This document shows, one piece after another, positions 1-7,641 of a stretch of 64,000 bases of DNA. The notes beneath the pieces were generated by a model. That model saw nothing but the letters and a program-made list of their open reading frames with translations, did no database searches and had not been told where the DNA came from. Location: NCBI GenBank assembly GCA_963710645.1, contig CAVQBD010000003.1, positions 186,001 through 250,000 of the forward strand, written 5' to 3'. Source of the DNA: FEB-10 sp963710645. GTDB lineage: Bacteria > Acidobacteriota > Thermoanaerobaculia > Thermoanaerobaculales > Sulfomarinibacteraceae. Both the position numbers and the translations under genes were made by a program. The first letter of the stretch is position 1, and each line of letters begins with the position of its first letter.

Positions 1-1115
1 TCGTCGCCGAGTCGCTTCAGAGTTCTTTCGTTGACTCCCGTCCAGGCGGCGGCGCCGCCGAAGAGCCCGATAATCGCGGTGCCCTGAACGCCCCGGAAGC
101 GGGAGTCCCTCCCGGCGATGACGTCGGCGGCAATCCGGCCCTGCCGGTTTGCCGGCCCGGCCAGCGCCATCAGGCTCCACTCGTCGGTGACGACGTCCTT
201 GACCTCGATGACGTCACCGACCGCGAAGATGTCCGGATCGGAGGTGCGCATCTGGTCGTCGACGCGGATCCCGCCGCGCTCGCCGATCTCCAGCCCGGCC
301 GCCTTGGCCAAAGTCGTGTCCGGTCGCACGCCGATGGCGAGGATCACGATGTCGGCCGGGTAGGTCTTCCCGGAAACCGTCGTGACTTCGATCGCACCGC
401 CCTCCAGCTCGGCGAAGGCCGCCGCCCCGTCGTTGAGGACGACGTTGACGCCGTTTTTCTTCACATGCTCCTCGACGAGCCGCGCCACTTCGTGGTCCAG
501 CGGGCCCAGGAGCTGAGGCAGCTTCTGGAGAAGAGTCACTTCGAAGCCCAGGTGGACCAGGTTTTCCGCCGTCTCGAGGCCGATGAAGCCGCCGCCGATG
601 ACGACGGCGCGCGTCGTCGGCTTCACGTACTGGATCCCGGAGTATTTGGACATCCCCGCCAGGAAGTCGGTGCCCCCCGCAACCCACTCTTTGATGGTGC
701 GCGCGTCGGGCACGGTCCGCACGTGGAAGATTCCGGGCAGGTCGATGCCGGGCAGGGGTGGATGGACCGAGGCCGCCCCGGGAGACAGCACCAGCTTGTC
801 GTATCTTTCGGTCGTCACCTCACCGGTCTCGACATTCTTCAGATCGACGGTCTTCTTCTTCGGGTCGACGTCAACCGCTTCGCAGTTGGTCCGCACGTCG
901 ATGCCGTAGAGGCCGCGGAAGACCTGCTCGTTGGCGACGAGGAGGCTCGACTCCTGCTGGATGACTCCCCCAACGTGGTACGGCAGCCCGCAGTTGGCGT
1001 AACTGACGTAAGGTCCGCGCTCCACCATGAGGATCTCCGCCTTTTCGTCCAATCTGCGCAGACGCGCCGCACACGATGCCCCGCCGGCCACTCCACCCAC
1101 GATGATGACTTTCAT
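1..1115 (-). CDS. CoA-disulfide-reductase-like FAD/NAD(P)H oxidoreductase (partial, C-terminus beyond the left edge)
   Basis: This is a pyridine-nucleotide disulfide oxidoreductase of the single-cysteine CoA-disulfide reductase / NADH oxidase group. The N-terminus reads MKVIIVGGVAGGASCAARLR, an FAD-binding Rossmann loop. SYANCGLPYHVGG follows, placing the lone redox cysteine at Cys42 as in CoA-disulfide reductases. A second nucleotide loop, VVIGGGFIGLETAE, lies near residue 165, and an FAD-contacting FAVGDV near residue 310. About 371 residues are visible; the family is usually 440-560 residues, and longer members carry a C-terminal rhodanese domain that cannot be checked here. It is the last visible gene of a leftward run with a separate rhodanese 65 bp upstream, which suggests handling of persulfide or thiol-bound sulfur. 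The family call is firm. The exact substrate (CoA disulfide, CoA persulfide, polysulfide or O2) is not. Confidence 0.88.
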   Translation of the reverse strand, partial: MKVIIVGGVAGGASCAARLRRLDEKAEILMVERGPYVSYANCGLPYHVGGVIQQESSLLVANEQVFRGLYGIDVRTNCEAVDVDPKKKTVDLKNVETGEVTTERYDKLVLSPGAASVHPPLPGIDLPGIFHVRTVPDARTIKEWVAGGTDFLAGMSKYSGIQYVKPTTRAVVIGGGFIGLETAENLVHLGFEVTLLQKLPQLLGPLDHEVARLVEEHVKKNGVNVVLNDGAAAFAELEGGAIEVTTVSGKTYPADIVILAIGVRPDTTLAKAAGLEIGERGGIRVDDQMRTSDPDIFAVGDVIEVKDVVTDEWSLMALAGPANRQGRIAADVIAGRDSRFRGVQGTAIIGLFGGAAAWTGVNERTLKRLGD

Positions 1116-1180
1116 ATTTCCTTGCCCTTTTTTTTAAGTGAACGGCCGGCAAATTTGCCAGCCCGACCATGTTGATCGAA

Positions 1181-1804
1181 CTACTGCGCTGGTTGAGCCG
1201 CTGCTTCCTCGAGGATGATCTTCTCGGGATCAAAGCCGTAGACCCAGGGCGCCGAGTTCTTCCAGCCGTTTTTCATCCTCTTTCCGACAAAGACGCTCCC
1301 GGGATCCTCCACCTTGTCGCCTTCCACTCCATCGACGATGGTGTAGGCGTTTGTGAACCCGGCCGCGGCAAGCATCTCGACGACCTTTGCACTGCGGTCA
1401 CCTGACCGGCACGTAACCAGCAGGATGTCGTCCGGCTCGGCGATCCGTTTGACCTCGTCGACAAGGGCCGAATTCATATTCACGTTGTATTCGGTCTTGC
1501 CATCCTTTCGCTGATAGGTCACAAAGGCCATGGGGATGTTCCAGGCCATCTCCGGGTGGCCGACGAACGCGTACTCCTCGGGGGTCCGCACGTCGATGAC
1601 CGTCACCCTGTCCGGTGCGGCTTTCCACATCTCGTAGGCCTGGGCAGCGGTCACATAGAGACCGAGGGTGGTCTGCTTCCGTTCGGGAAGCTGCAAGTCC
1701 TCGGCCGTGGAACCGGGCTTGCCGTTTTCCCCTGAAAAAGAAATCGTAGTGGACCCACAGAGCACCGCGATCATCACGATGCAAAGAAGATATCGACGCG
1801 ACAT
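1181..1804 (-). CDS. exported rhodanese-domain protein
   Basis: This 207-residue protein has an N-terminal signal peptide (MSRRYLLCIVMIAVLCGSTT) and one rhodanese domain at about residues 48-185. The domain has VTVIDVRTPEEY, and the active-site loop TCRSGDRS puts the persulfide-carrying cysteine at Cys132. Rhodaneses pass sulfane sulfur between thiols; this copy should act in the periplasm. The start at 1804 is chosen because AGGAGG sits 7 nt upstream. A longer reading frame to 2002 would overlap the Cys-rich gene and bury the signal peptide. It lies 28 bp after the small Cys-rich gene and 65 bp before the CoA-disulfide-reductase-like gene, so one transcript is likely. The long acidic tail after the domain is unassigned. 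Confidence 0.88.
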   Translation of the reverse strand: MSRRYLLCIVMIAVLCGSTTISFSGENGKPGSTAEDLQLPERKQTTLGLYVTAAQAYEMWKAAPDRVTVIDVRTPEEYAFVGHPEMAWNIPMAFVTYQRKDGKTEYNVNMNSALVDEVKRIAEPDDILLVTCRSGDRSAKVVEMLAAAGFTNAYTIVDGVEGDKVEDPGSVFVGKRMKNGWKNSAPWVYGFDPEKIILEEAAAQPAQ

Positions 1805-1832
1805 CGTTCGCCTCCTCATGTTCTGCGCGACA

Positions 1833-2042
1833 TCACCGGGCGCCCACCTCCAGGAAGGCGCCGGCGGTTGTGCGCTGCGCCTTCTCGGCTTTCTTCGTTT
1901 CGTCGGTCTCAGCGTCTTTCTTCGTCGGCTTTCCGTTTGAATCAACTTTGTCCCGCACGTCGGTCGTCTCGATCTTGCACGCCGAGAGATCACCTGGTCC
2001 ACAACACGTCGGTTTTCCCTGGTCGCTCTTATCCGTTGTCAT
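1833..2042 (-). CDS. small cysteine-containing hypothetical protein
   Basis: This 69-residue polar protein contains PTCCGPGDLSAC, a vicinal cysteine pair followed by a third cysteine, then a highly charged Lys/Glu/Asp-rich stretch. It has no signal peptide and no membrane segment. GGAGGA 8 nt upstream of the ATG supports it as a real gene. It sits 85 bp after the DszB-like gene and 28 bp before the rhodanese, in the same direction. The vicinal cysteines and the company of sulfur-transfer proteins suggest a sulfur carrier or metal-binding role, but I recognise no family and that role is an inference. Confidence 0.62.
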   Translation of the reverse strand: MTTDKSDQGKPTCCGPGDLSACKIETTDVRDKVDSNGKPTKKDAETDETKKAEKAQRTTAGAFLEVGAR

Positions 2043-2127
2043 GACGGCGTTCCTCCATTTTTCGCTGCTGTCACCCTTCCGGCCCCCCCCCTGTGGGGGG
2101 CAAGAGGGGTGATCGAATTTTCTCGAG

Positions 2128-3291
2128 CTACCCGAGGCGCGTACCTTCCACCTCGAGTCCGCCCCCCTGAGGAAGCTTGCTCCAGCTCCTTCTCTCCCAC
2201 TCCTCCTTGAGAACTTCCATCGCCGCCTGCTCGAGAAACTCCGGGGCCGCCCACTCGTTCACATCGAAGTCGTTCTTGATGTAGCCGTGGCTGACCATGA
2301 AGTCCTTGCCGATGTTGATGCATTCCAGGTTCTGGGCACACAGGCTCGGCACCATGTCGACGTGCTTGATGCCCTCGTATGTATCCTCGGCATCCAGATA
2401 GAAGGTCTGCCGGTTGAGAATTTCACCGGCAGCGCGCTTGTTCCGATTCGCCCAACGTCCGACCTTGATCATCGCCTTCATGTAGGCGACCACCAGCTCG
2501 GGGTGCTCCTTGGCCATCACGTCGGTGCAGGTGATGACGGCGGGGGTATTGGCGACCTGCAACGTCCAATCCGGCAACTTGGCCAGGTCCACGATCATCT
2601 TGAGCTTGCCCGTAGCCTCCTGCAGGTGTTGGAAAACCTTGCTCTGGGTGTAGATGGCGTCGACAGTGCCATTCAACACCGCGTTTTCCAGCGGACGGAA
2701 CGCCAGATCGTGCTTGTGGTCGCGACGCATCCACAGCTCGGACGGGTTGTTCATCGGCGGGACCAGCATCTCGGGCTTGTCGTACCAGTCATCCGGGTAC
2801 GGGAATTCCACGAGCTCGATATCGTCCATGGTCATGTCGTTGAGCATCAGGATGTTCTCGATGGCCATGTGTTCCTGGATGCGCCACCAGTCGTTCTTGA
2901 TGGTGTTCAGGCTCTTCGAGATCCCGATCTTCTTGCCTTTCAGATCCTTCACGCGGAAGATCGGGTCGCGGGCACGCACAATCAACCCACCACCTTCGAA
3001 TACCCAGGTCGCCCCGAGCAATACGGTTCGGCGGATGTCGGCGTGGACATGGATTGGGGGATACAATCCGCCGAAGCGGATGAGGTTGTCCAGGTTGTGG
3101 ATGTAGTGCGGGTACCAGTTGTTCTCGGGTGCGGCTCGGAAGTAGGCGTAGTCGACGCCGATCTTCTTGAACTCCTCGCGGCACCATCCCAGTTCCTGGT
3201 CAACGTTGTTTGCCGAGACCATGGGGCAGTTGGTGAACCACACCTCTTTCCAATTCAACGGCACTGTGGTGGAAACTCTCTCTGTGGCCAT
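2128..3291 (-). CDS. DszB-like sulfinate desulfinase (periplasmic-binding-protein fold)
   Basis: This 387-residue protein is of the SsuA/TauA-like binding-protein fold but has no signal peptide. It matches 2'-hydroxybiphenyl-2-sulfinate desulfinase (DszB) at the catalytic positions. FTNCP gives Cys22 (DszB YSNCP, Cys27). His62 lies 10 residues before Arg72 in RFGG, the same spacing as His60-Arg70 in DszB, and Gly75 matches Gly73. The C-terminal NEWAAPEFL mirrors DszB QWAAPEFL. DszB cleaves a C-S bond to release sulfite. The start is backed by AAAGGAAG upstream. The downstream genes are a Cys-rich protein, a rhodanese and a CoA-disulfide-reductase-like enzyme, giving a sulfur-themed operon. 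A receiver-only regulator ends 110 bp upstream. The alternative is a cytoplasmic or lipid-free solute-binding protein. The natural substrate is unknown, since only the desulfinase-type active site can be seen. Confidence 0.75.
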   Translation of the reverse strand: MATERVSTTVPLNWKEVWFTNCPMVSANNVDQELGWCREEFKKIGVDYAYFRAAPENNWYPHYIHNLDNLIRFGGLYPPIHVHADIRRTVLLGATWVFEGGGLIVRARDPIFRVKDLKGKKIGISKSLNTIKNDWWRIQEHMAIENILMLNDMTMDDIELVEFPYPDDWYDKPEMLVPPMNNPSELWMRRDHKHDLAFRPLENAVLNGTVDAIYTQSKVFQHLQEATGKLKMIVDLAKLPDWTLQVANTPAVITCTDVMAKEHPELVVAYMKAMIKVGRWANRNKRAAGEILNRQTFYLDAEDTYEGIKHVDMVPSLCAQNLECINIGKDFMVSHGYIKNDFDVNEWAAPEFLEQAAMEVLKEEWERRSWSKLPQGGGLEVEGTRLG

Positions 3292-3401
3292 GATGACTTC
3301 CTTTCGTGTGAGGTCCCCGGATCCGCAACCGCAGGCGGATCCTGCCTCATTGTTTTTTGCGTTTGTTGTTGTTCATTGAATTCCCCGGTTCATACGGTCG
3401 C

Positions 3402-3848
3402 TCATGACCGGACCGAGGGTGCCGGTGTTCTGGTGGGGGTCGTACTCCCTTCTTCCGTTGTGGTCTCTGCGCTTTGGACGCGGCGGACGGCATCGACCGC
3501 CGGCAGCAGATCGGTCGCGATCGCCCGCTTGAGAACAAAGGCGTCGGCGCCGGCTTCGATCGCGGCGCGGTACACGCTCTGCTCGTCGTGGACGCTGAGA
3601 ACGATCACCTTGAGGCCGGGGCAACGCCGCCGGAGCTCCCGCAACCAGCCCAGCCCGCTGTCCCGGGCCAGGGAGAGGTCGACGATCGCCACCCCGGGCC
3701 GGAGCCGCGCCGCGCCCTCGAGCAATGACGCCTCGTCGGCGACCATCACCACAGAGTCGAACGCCGTCTCGAGCAGCGCACGCACACCTTCCGTGAGGCC
3801 ATGGTGACGGTCCGCCAGCAGGACACAGCTCAAAGGTCTATCAGACAT
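3402..3848 (-). CDS. receiver-only response regulator (paralogue 1)
   Basis: This 148-residue protein is a single CheY-like receiver domain. The phosphoacceptor is Asp57 in VAIVDLSLA, the conserved Lys lies in FVLKRA, and the Thr/Ser position is in IVLSVHDE. Only one acidic residue is present where most receivers have two (LLADRHHG). There is no DNA-binding output domain; the last 25 residues are a Ser/Thr/Pro-rich tail. The start at 3848 has GAAGGAC upstream, while a longer frame to 3905 lacks a site. A close paralogue lies at 11853-12251. It is upstream of the DszB-like gene by 110 bp, and one copy of the shared upstream motif lies 83 bp ahead of the start. It may be a phosphate sink or a protein-interaction switch for the nearby histidine kinase, which is an inference. 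Confidence 0.85.
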   Translation of the reverse strand: MSDRPLSCVLLADRHHGLTEGVRALLETAFDSVVMVADEASLLEGAARLRPGVAIVDLSLARDSGLGWLRELRRRCPGLKVIVLSVHDEQSVYRAAIEAGADAFVLKRAIATDLLPAVDAVRRVQSAETTTEEGSTTPTRTPAPSVRS

Positions 3849-3931
3849 TGATGTCCTTCTTTCTCCGCAGCTGTGCGCATTGCAGGTCATCGTCGCTGCT
3901 GCCATAAGATGTAGCCTAGAGTGATTCCAGC

Positions 3932-3955
3932 GGCTTGTAACCTCGGGATTCTACG
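3932..3955 (-). promoter_or_regulatory. shared upstream motif, copy A
   Basis: In the direction of the receiver gene this copy reads CGTAGAATCCCGAGGTTACA plus AGCC. It begins 83 bp ahead of the start codon at 3848 and is flanked by an 8-bp inverted repeat (CCAGCGGC / GCCGCTGG). It matches copies at 4080, 5704, 12334 and 12357. Confidence 0.55.
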
Positions 3956-4079
3956 TGTTCCGCCGCTGGGAAAACCACGGGCCGGTCGCGCCGCAGGCCT
4001 CTGCGCCATCAGCCGAAGAACCTGCCCCGAAACCTCTCGCGTTATCCCTTCGTGCTTTTGGATTCTCCGGGCCGTGCCC

Positions 4080-4103
4080 CGTAGTTTTTCGAGGTTACAA
4101 CCC
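4080..4103 (+). promoter_or_regulatory. shared upstream motif, copy B
   Basis: On the plus strand this reads CGTAGTTTTTCGAGGTTACA plus ACCC. It ends 100 bp before the TTG start at 4204 and points toward that gene. Together with copy A it gives each of the two divergent genes its own copy in the 355-bp gap at 3849-4203, which otherwise holds no gene. Confidence 0.5.
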
Positions 4104-4203
4104 ATTGAAGTCCAGCTATGGTCAGAGTCGAAAACAGCCGCCACACGCCCATCGCAGGGTCCTACGTGGTGTGCATTAAAAGAAATCGACAGGAGAACAG
4201 ATC

Positions 4204-4885
4204 TTGGGCGCATCCCTGAACTGCAAGCGGCCCATCAGAGTGTTCGTGTTCACCGCCCTGCTGGTGTTCATGTCCTCGATCGCCGTCCCTGCTCAGGATG
4301 CTCAGATCTGGCTCGAGGTCGATGGTCACAAACCAGGGGTGGTCTCGCATCGGGGTGAAAAACACCTTCAGCATAAAAATCCGGCGATGGCTTTCGGCGG
4401 AGGGCGGTTTCGATGTCTTCTACACGTCAGATCCGTTATCCCCGGATATGGGGGAACTCCGTCTGAGGGTGGCGGGGAAATTCACTCTGCCGAAGTTCAT
4501 CCGCGCGATTCATCTGGAGAAACCCTACTGTAACGTCAGGGTCGAAGAACGGTTTCTCTGGTATCCCGAACAAGACACGGAGGATCAGAAGACACGCCTC
4601 CGATTGAAGGTGGGGGGGACGTTCATCCTCAACAATGACAAGCCGGTTGAAAAGACCTATTACGTGCCATGGTATGGCGAGGGTTTTCACAACTTCAACG
4701 GCGCGGCGTTCGAACGCAACGCCGTAAATTATAGATTTTCACTCGGAATCGGCTACGTGATCCATCCAAAGTGGCATGCCGAATTCGAGCTTATCGCGCA
4801 GGATTCAGTGGACACCCTCGAGCACAAATTCGACCGAAACGATAATATTTTTCAGTTCAAGTTCCAATACTATTTCGACAGATGA
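4204..4885 (+). CDS. DUF2490-like outer-membrane protein, apparent frameshift near 4330-4345
   Basis: The first reading frame starts at TTG 4204 (AGGAG about 8 nt upstream). It encodes a clean signal peptide, IRVFVFTALLVFMSSIAVPAQ, then DAQIWLEVDGH. It then runs out of homology-like sequence. The frame beginning near 4298 takes over with WSRIGVKNTFSIKIRRWLS and carries on to a C-terminal FQFKFQYYFDR, ending in an aromatic residue class typical of outer-membrane beta-barrels. The composition and DxQxW start fit DUF2490 proteins of unknown function. The signal peptide and mature part are therefore in different frames. The shift is needed around the G-run in ACCAGGGGTGG. Either a base is missing in the assembly, the gene is freshly broken, or the frame is shifted on purpose. 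The intact length would be about 227 residues. Confidence 0.65.
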
Positions 4886-4984
4886 CGTGAGAGAGCCCCC
4901 TCCAACCCCTTTTCTTTTCATCGACCCACCAGGTCAAACGAACTTCTGATGCGCTCCGGCCGCACGCGGAAAGCGGGGAATCGA

Positions 4985-5587
4985 CTACTCCTTTGGCGCC
5001 TTCTCGACACTCAACGCAAGCGCCTCGGCGTAGGTGACTCGTACCGAGTCCCCGAGGTTTACACCAGCGAGCTTCTCGGGATGTATCACCTTGATCGTGC
5101 GCTCCTCGCCGCTCGGCCCCATAATGGTGACCGAGGGGGCCTCGGCGTCGATCGCAGTGACCGTGGCCGTCAGAGTGGTTGAACGTGTGGCGGCGCCAGC
5201 CGGCATCTCACCGAGCTCGGCGGAATCGCCTGCGACCATCGATTCCACGCTCGCTTCCTCGCCGCCCTTCACCACTTCGTAGGCGAGGGCCTCGGTGTAG
5301 GTGGCGATGACCACGTCGCCCGCCTGAACCTGGGCGAGGTTTTTCACCCTGTCGTCGGCTATGAGGCTGAACTCCTCGCCGTCATCCATCATGAGGGTGA
5401 CCTCGCGGGTCGTCTGGTCGATCTTCGTCACCGTCGCCGTGACCTCCGTTGAAGCCACCACAACCTCGCTCTGGGCCGGAGCCGCGGGCGCCGCGGTTTC
5501 CGCGGGCATCTCAGGCTTGTCCGCGCACGCCACGCAGAGGGCTCCCACCACCAGAACAACCAACATCAATGATCCGTGTCTTTTCAT
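4985..5587 (-). CDS. putative lipoprotein with two copies of a small beta domain
   Basis: This 200-residue protein has a lipoprotein-type N-terminus (MKRHGSLMLVVLVVGALCVAC; the lipid cysteine would be Cys22, with an atypical -3 position). After an Ala/Pro-rich linker come two similar units. The first, about residues 48-110, has TATVTKIDQTTREVTL and VVIATYTEALAYEV. The second, about residues 140-197, has TATVTAIDAEAPSVTI and VRVTYAEALALSV. This is an internal duplication of a domain like those in proteins annotated DUF5666. GGAGGAGA precedes the ATG. A copy of the shared upstream motif begins 117 bp ahead. Function is unknown; an envelope-anchored binding role is likely. Confidence 0.8.
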   Translation of the reverse strand: MKRHGSLMLVVLVVGALCVACADKPEMPAETAAPAAPAQSEVVVASTEVTATVTKIDQTTREVTLMMDDGEEFSLIADDRVKNLAQVQAGDVVIATYTEALAYEVVKGGEEASVESMVAGDSAELGEMPAGAATRSTTLTATVTAIDAEAPSVTIMGPSGEERTIKVIHPEKLAGVNLGDSVRVTYAEALALSVEKAPKE

Positions 5588-5703
5588 CGTCTCTCCTCCT
5601 TCATTTGAATCTATGACTGGAAGGCACGTCCCTTTCTACCATCGCGAATCCGCGATGTCTGGAGGTGCCAGGGTTCGAATCGGAGATTAGGTCGTTTTTC
5701 ACA

Positions 5704-5726
5704 GGCTGTGACCTCGGGATTTTACG
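5704..5726 (-). promoter_or_regulatory. shared upstream motif, copy C
   Basis: Read toward the lipoprotein gene this is CGTAAAATCCCGAGGTCACA plus GCC. It begins about 117 bp before the start at 5587. A short hairpin, GTGGCTTCTCAGCCAC, lies just beside it (5733-5748). The similarity to the 12357-12405 copy extends over about 45 bp, including the GGGGC and TGTGGCT next to the core. Confidence 0.55.
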
Positions 5727-5813
5727 GGGCTTGTGGCTGAGAAGCCACGAGCTCTGGGACCAACAGCAGGGTTCGCCGGCCACGACGTCGGTTTGAAGTG
5801 AGACCGAGGTCTC

Positions 5814-6458
5814 TCAATGCGCCATCTCGTCGATGGCGACGGTGACGGCGAGGATCAAAATATCGTTTTGCCCCGGAACGATCTCGACACCGTAGGAGTC
5901 GGCAACGCGGAACCACTTCTTCGACACTTCGGCGACCTTGTCGTGGCCCTCCCCGATCGTATATTCGTGATCGACGATATTGCCCGTAACGTCCAGGTCG
6001 GGGCCGTCGCCGACCTTTACCGTCCACCGATCGCGCATCGGGTTGACGATCGCCTGCTTCACCTCAGCAAGCTTCTTGCCGTCGGGGCCTTCGATGGCGA
6101 TGGAGTCCTTGACCCGGGCCACCCGCTCCTGGATCTTCACCAGGACATTTCCCTCGGTGTCCTCGAAGACGATCGTGTCGCGCACGCGGAGCATCTTGCC
6201 GTCGAATTTGAATACCTTTTCGCCCTCTTCGTTCTCGATCCAGAAATCGTCGCCGAAGGACACCAGCTTCTCGCGCATCTGGTAACGCTCACCGGATTCA
6301 CCGGCGCCGGATTTCTCGTGTTTCTTGTCGTGTTTTCGCTCCGATCCGGTTCCCCCGGTCCGCGTCAAGGCATCGGAGACGACGGCACTGCAGGGCGCGG
6401 CCACCGCCACGGCGACAACAACTGCGACCACATTCCACCATCTGGCAACCTGCATCAT
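5814..6458 (-). CDS. LURP-one-related (tubby-like barrel) protein with N-terminal membrane or signal segment
   Basis: The last 160 residues are a LURP-one / DUF567 tubby-like barrel. They show the alternating pattern IENEEGEKVFKFDGK, LRVRDTIVFEDTEGNVLVKI, RVKDSIAIEGPDG and the closing ILILAVTVAIDEM. Members such as YxjI are usually cytoplasmic. Here a hydrophobic N-terminus (ARWWNVVAVVVAVAVAAPCSA) and a charged His/Lys/Gly linker come first, so the barrel is probably outside the membrane. AGGGAG sits 5 nt before the ATG at 6458; a start at 6473 lacks a site and a longer frame to 6641 has no support. The gene follows the glutaminase by 133 bp in the same direction. The biochemical role of the family in bacteria is unknown. 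Confidence 0.78.
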   Translation of the reverse strand: MMQVARWWNVVAVVVAVAVAAPCSAVVSDALTRTGGTGSERKHDKKHEKSGAGESGERYQMREKLVSFGDDFWIENEEGEKVFKFDGKMLRVRDTIVFEDTEGNVLVKIQERVARVKDSIAIEGPDGKKLAEVKQAIVNPMRDRWTVKVGDGPDLDVTGNIVDHEYTIGEGHDKVAEVSKKWFRVADSYGVEIVPGQNDILILAVTVAIDEMAH

Positions 6459-6591
6459 CAACTCCCTATCCATTCGTGTCTGCCGCTGTGGTTCCGACAT
6501 TGCGCAGGCCGAAACGGACGGGGCGCCTCCCGGAGGGCGCCCCGTCCTCGCTCTGAAAAAACCGCGCTCCCAGGGGCGCGACAGTCGGGGC

Positions 6592-7641
6592 TTACTCCTC
6601 CGTGTTGGGCCCGTACAGGCCGACACCGAGCTGACCCGCAATGAAATTGATCGCTTTCATCGCCCGGATGCTGTTGCCGGCCTCGTTGAGGCGCGGCGAG
6701 AATGCCGCGATGGCGAACTTGCCCGGCACCACCGAGACGATGCCCCCGCCGACGCCCGTCTTCGAAGGCAGACCGGCGCTGTACATCCACTCGCCGGACT
6801 CGTCGTAGAAACCCGCGGTGGCCATGATGGCCAGCAGCTCGGGAACGTCCTCGGCCGGGATCATCCGGCGGCCGGTCAGAGGGTTGACCCCGCTGTTGGC
6901 CAGCGTCGCGCCCATCACCGCGAGGTCACGGGTGTTCACCCCGACAGAGCACTGCAGCGTATACACCCTCAACGCTTCCTCGGGTTCGCAGTACAGGCGC
7001 CCGTAGTTGTAGAGTATGTTGGCGATGCCGCGGTTGCCCCAACAGGTCTCGTACTCGGAGGTGTAGACCTCCTCGAGGAGCGGCAGCTCGTCGCCCGCAA
7101 ACCCCTCCAAGTTGTCGTGCACCAGTTTCCACCGCTCTTCCTCGGAATCGGCCTGGACCATGCTGACGGCCGCGATGGCGCCGGCATTGACCAGCGGATT
7201 CACGGAACGAGCCGGGTAAATCTCCAGCGCCAGCTTCGAGTTGAAGGGCAGGCCCGTTGGCTCCACGCCGATCTTCTCGCGCAGCACCTTGGGCCCCTGC
7301 TGGCTCATGATCAATGCCGCGGTGAAGGGCTTGGACACGGACTGGATCGAGAAGCGGTACTCCTGCTCGCCCGCCGAGTAGATCTTGCCATCTCGGGTGG
7401 CGATGGCGACTCCGAACAACTCGCTGGGCACGGTATCGAGGATCGGAATGTAATTGGCGTTGGCGCCGTCCTTCACATCCTTGAACTGGTTGTACGCCTC
7501 GTCCACAAGGCGCTGAAAATCCTCCGCAGTGGGCCCGGCCGCAGACTGCGCCGACATCGAATTCGGCAGCAGCACCATTCCCACCAGGGCCAGACCAAGC
7601 AACCATGTGCCGGTTTTACGAACAGAATTCATAGAGCTCAT
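6592..7641 (-). CDS. glsA: exported glutaminase
   Basis: This 349-residue protein is of the serine beta-lactamase-like glutaminase family, which hydrolyses L-glutamine to glutamate and ammonia. FSIQSVSKPF gives the catalytic Ser101 and Lys104. Other family segments are visible: ARSVNPLVNAGAIA, YNYGRLYCEPEEALRVYTLQCS and GLPSKTGVGGGI. An N-terminal signal peptide (TWLLGLALVGMVLLPNSMSAQ) precedes the domain. Most glutaminases of this family are cytoplasmic, so export is unusual. The ATG overlaps the stop of the DcaP-like porin by ATGA and has GGAGGT 5 nt upstream, indicating translational coupling. The pair suggests uptake and use of glutamine or similar amides in the periplasm. Confidence 0.93.
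   Translation of the reverse strand: MSSMNSVRKTGTWLLGLALVGMVLLPNSMSAQSAAGPTAEDFQRLVDEAYNQFKDVKDGANANYIPILDTVPSELFGVAIATRDGKIYSAGEQEYRFSIQSVSKPFTAALIMSQQGPKVLREKIGVEPTGLPFNSKLALEIYPARSVNPLVNAGAIAAVSMVQADSEEERWKLVHDNLEGFAGDELPLLEEVYTSEYETCWGNRGIANILYNYGRLYCEPEEALRVYTLQCSVGVNTRDLAVMGATLANSGVNPLTGRRMIPAEDVPELLAIMATAGFYDESGEWMYSAGLPSKTGVGGGIVSVVPGKFAIAAFSPRLNEAGNSIRAMKAINFIAGQLGVGLYGPNTEE

Noticed and set aside
2128..3291. ABC-transporter binding protein
   Set aside because: There is no signal peptide or lipobox and no permease or ATPase next to it, and the DszB active-site set is present. Kept as the alternative.
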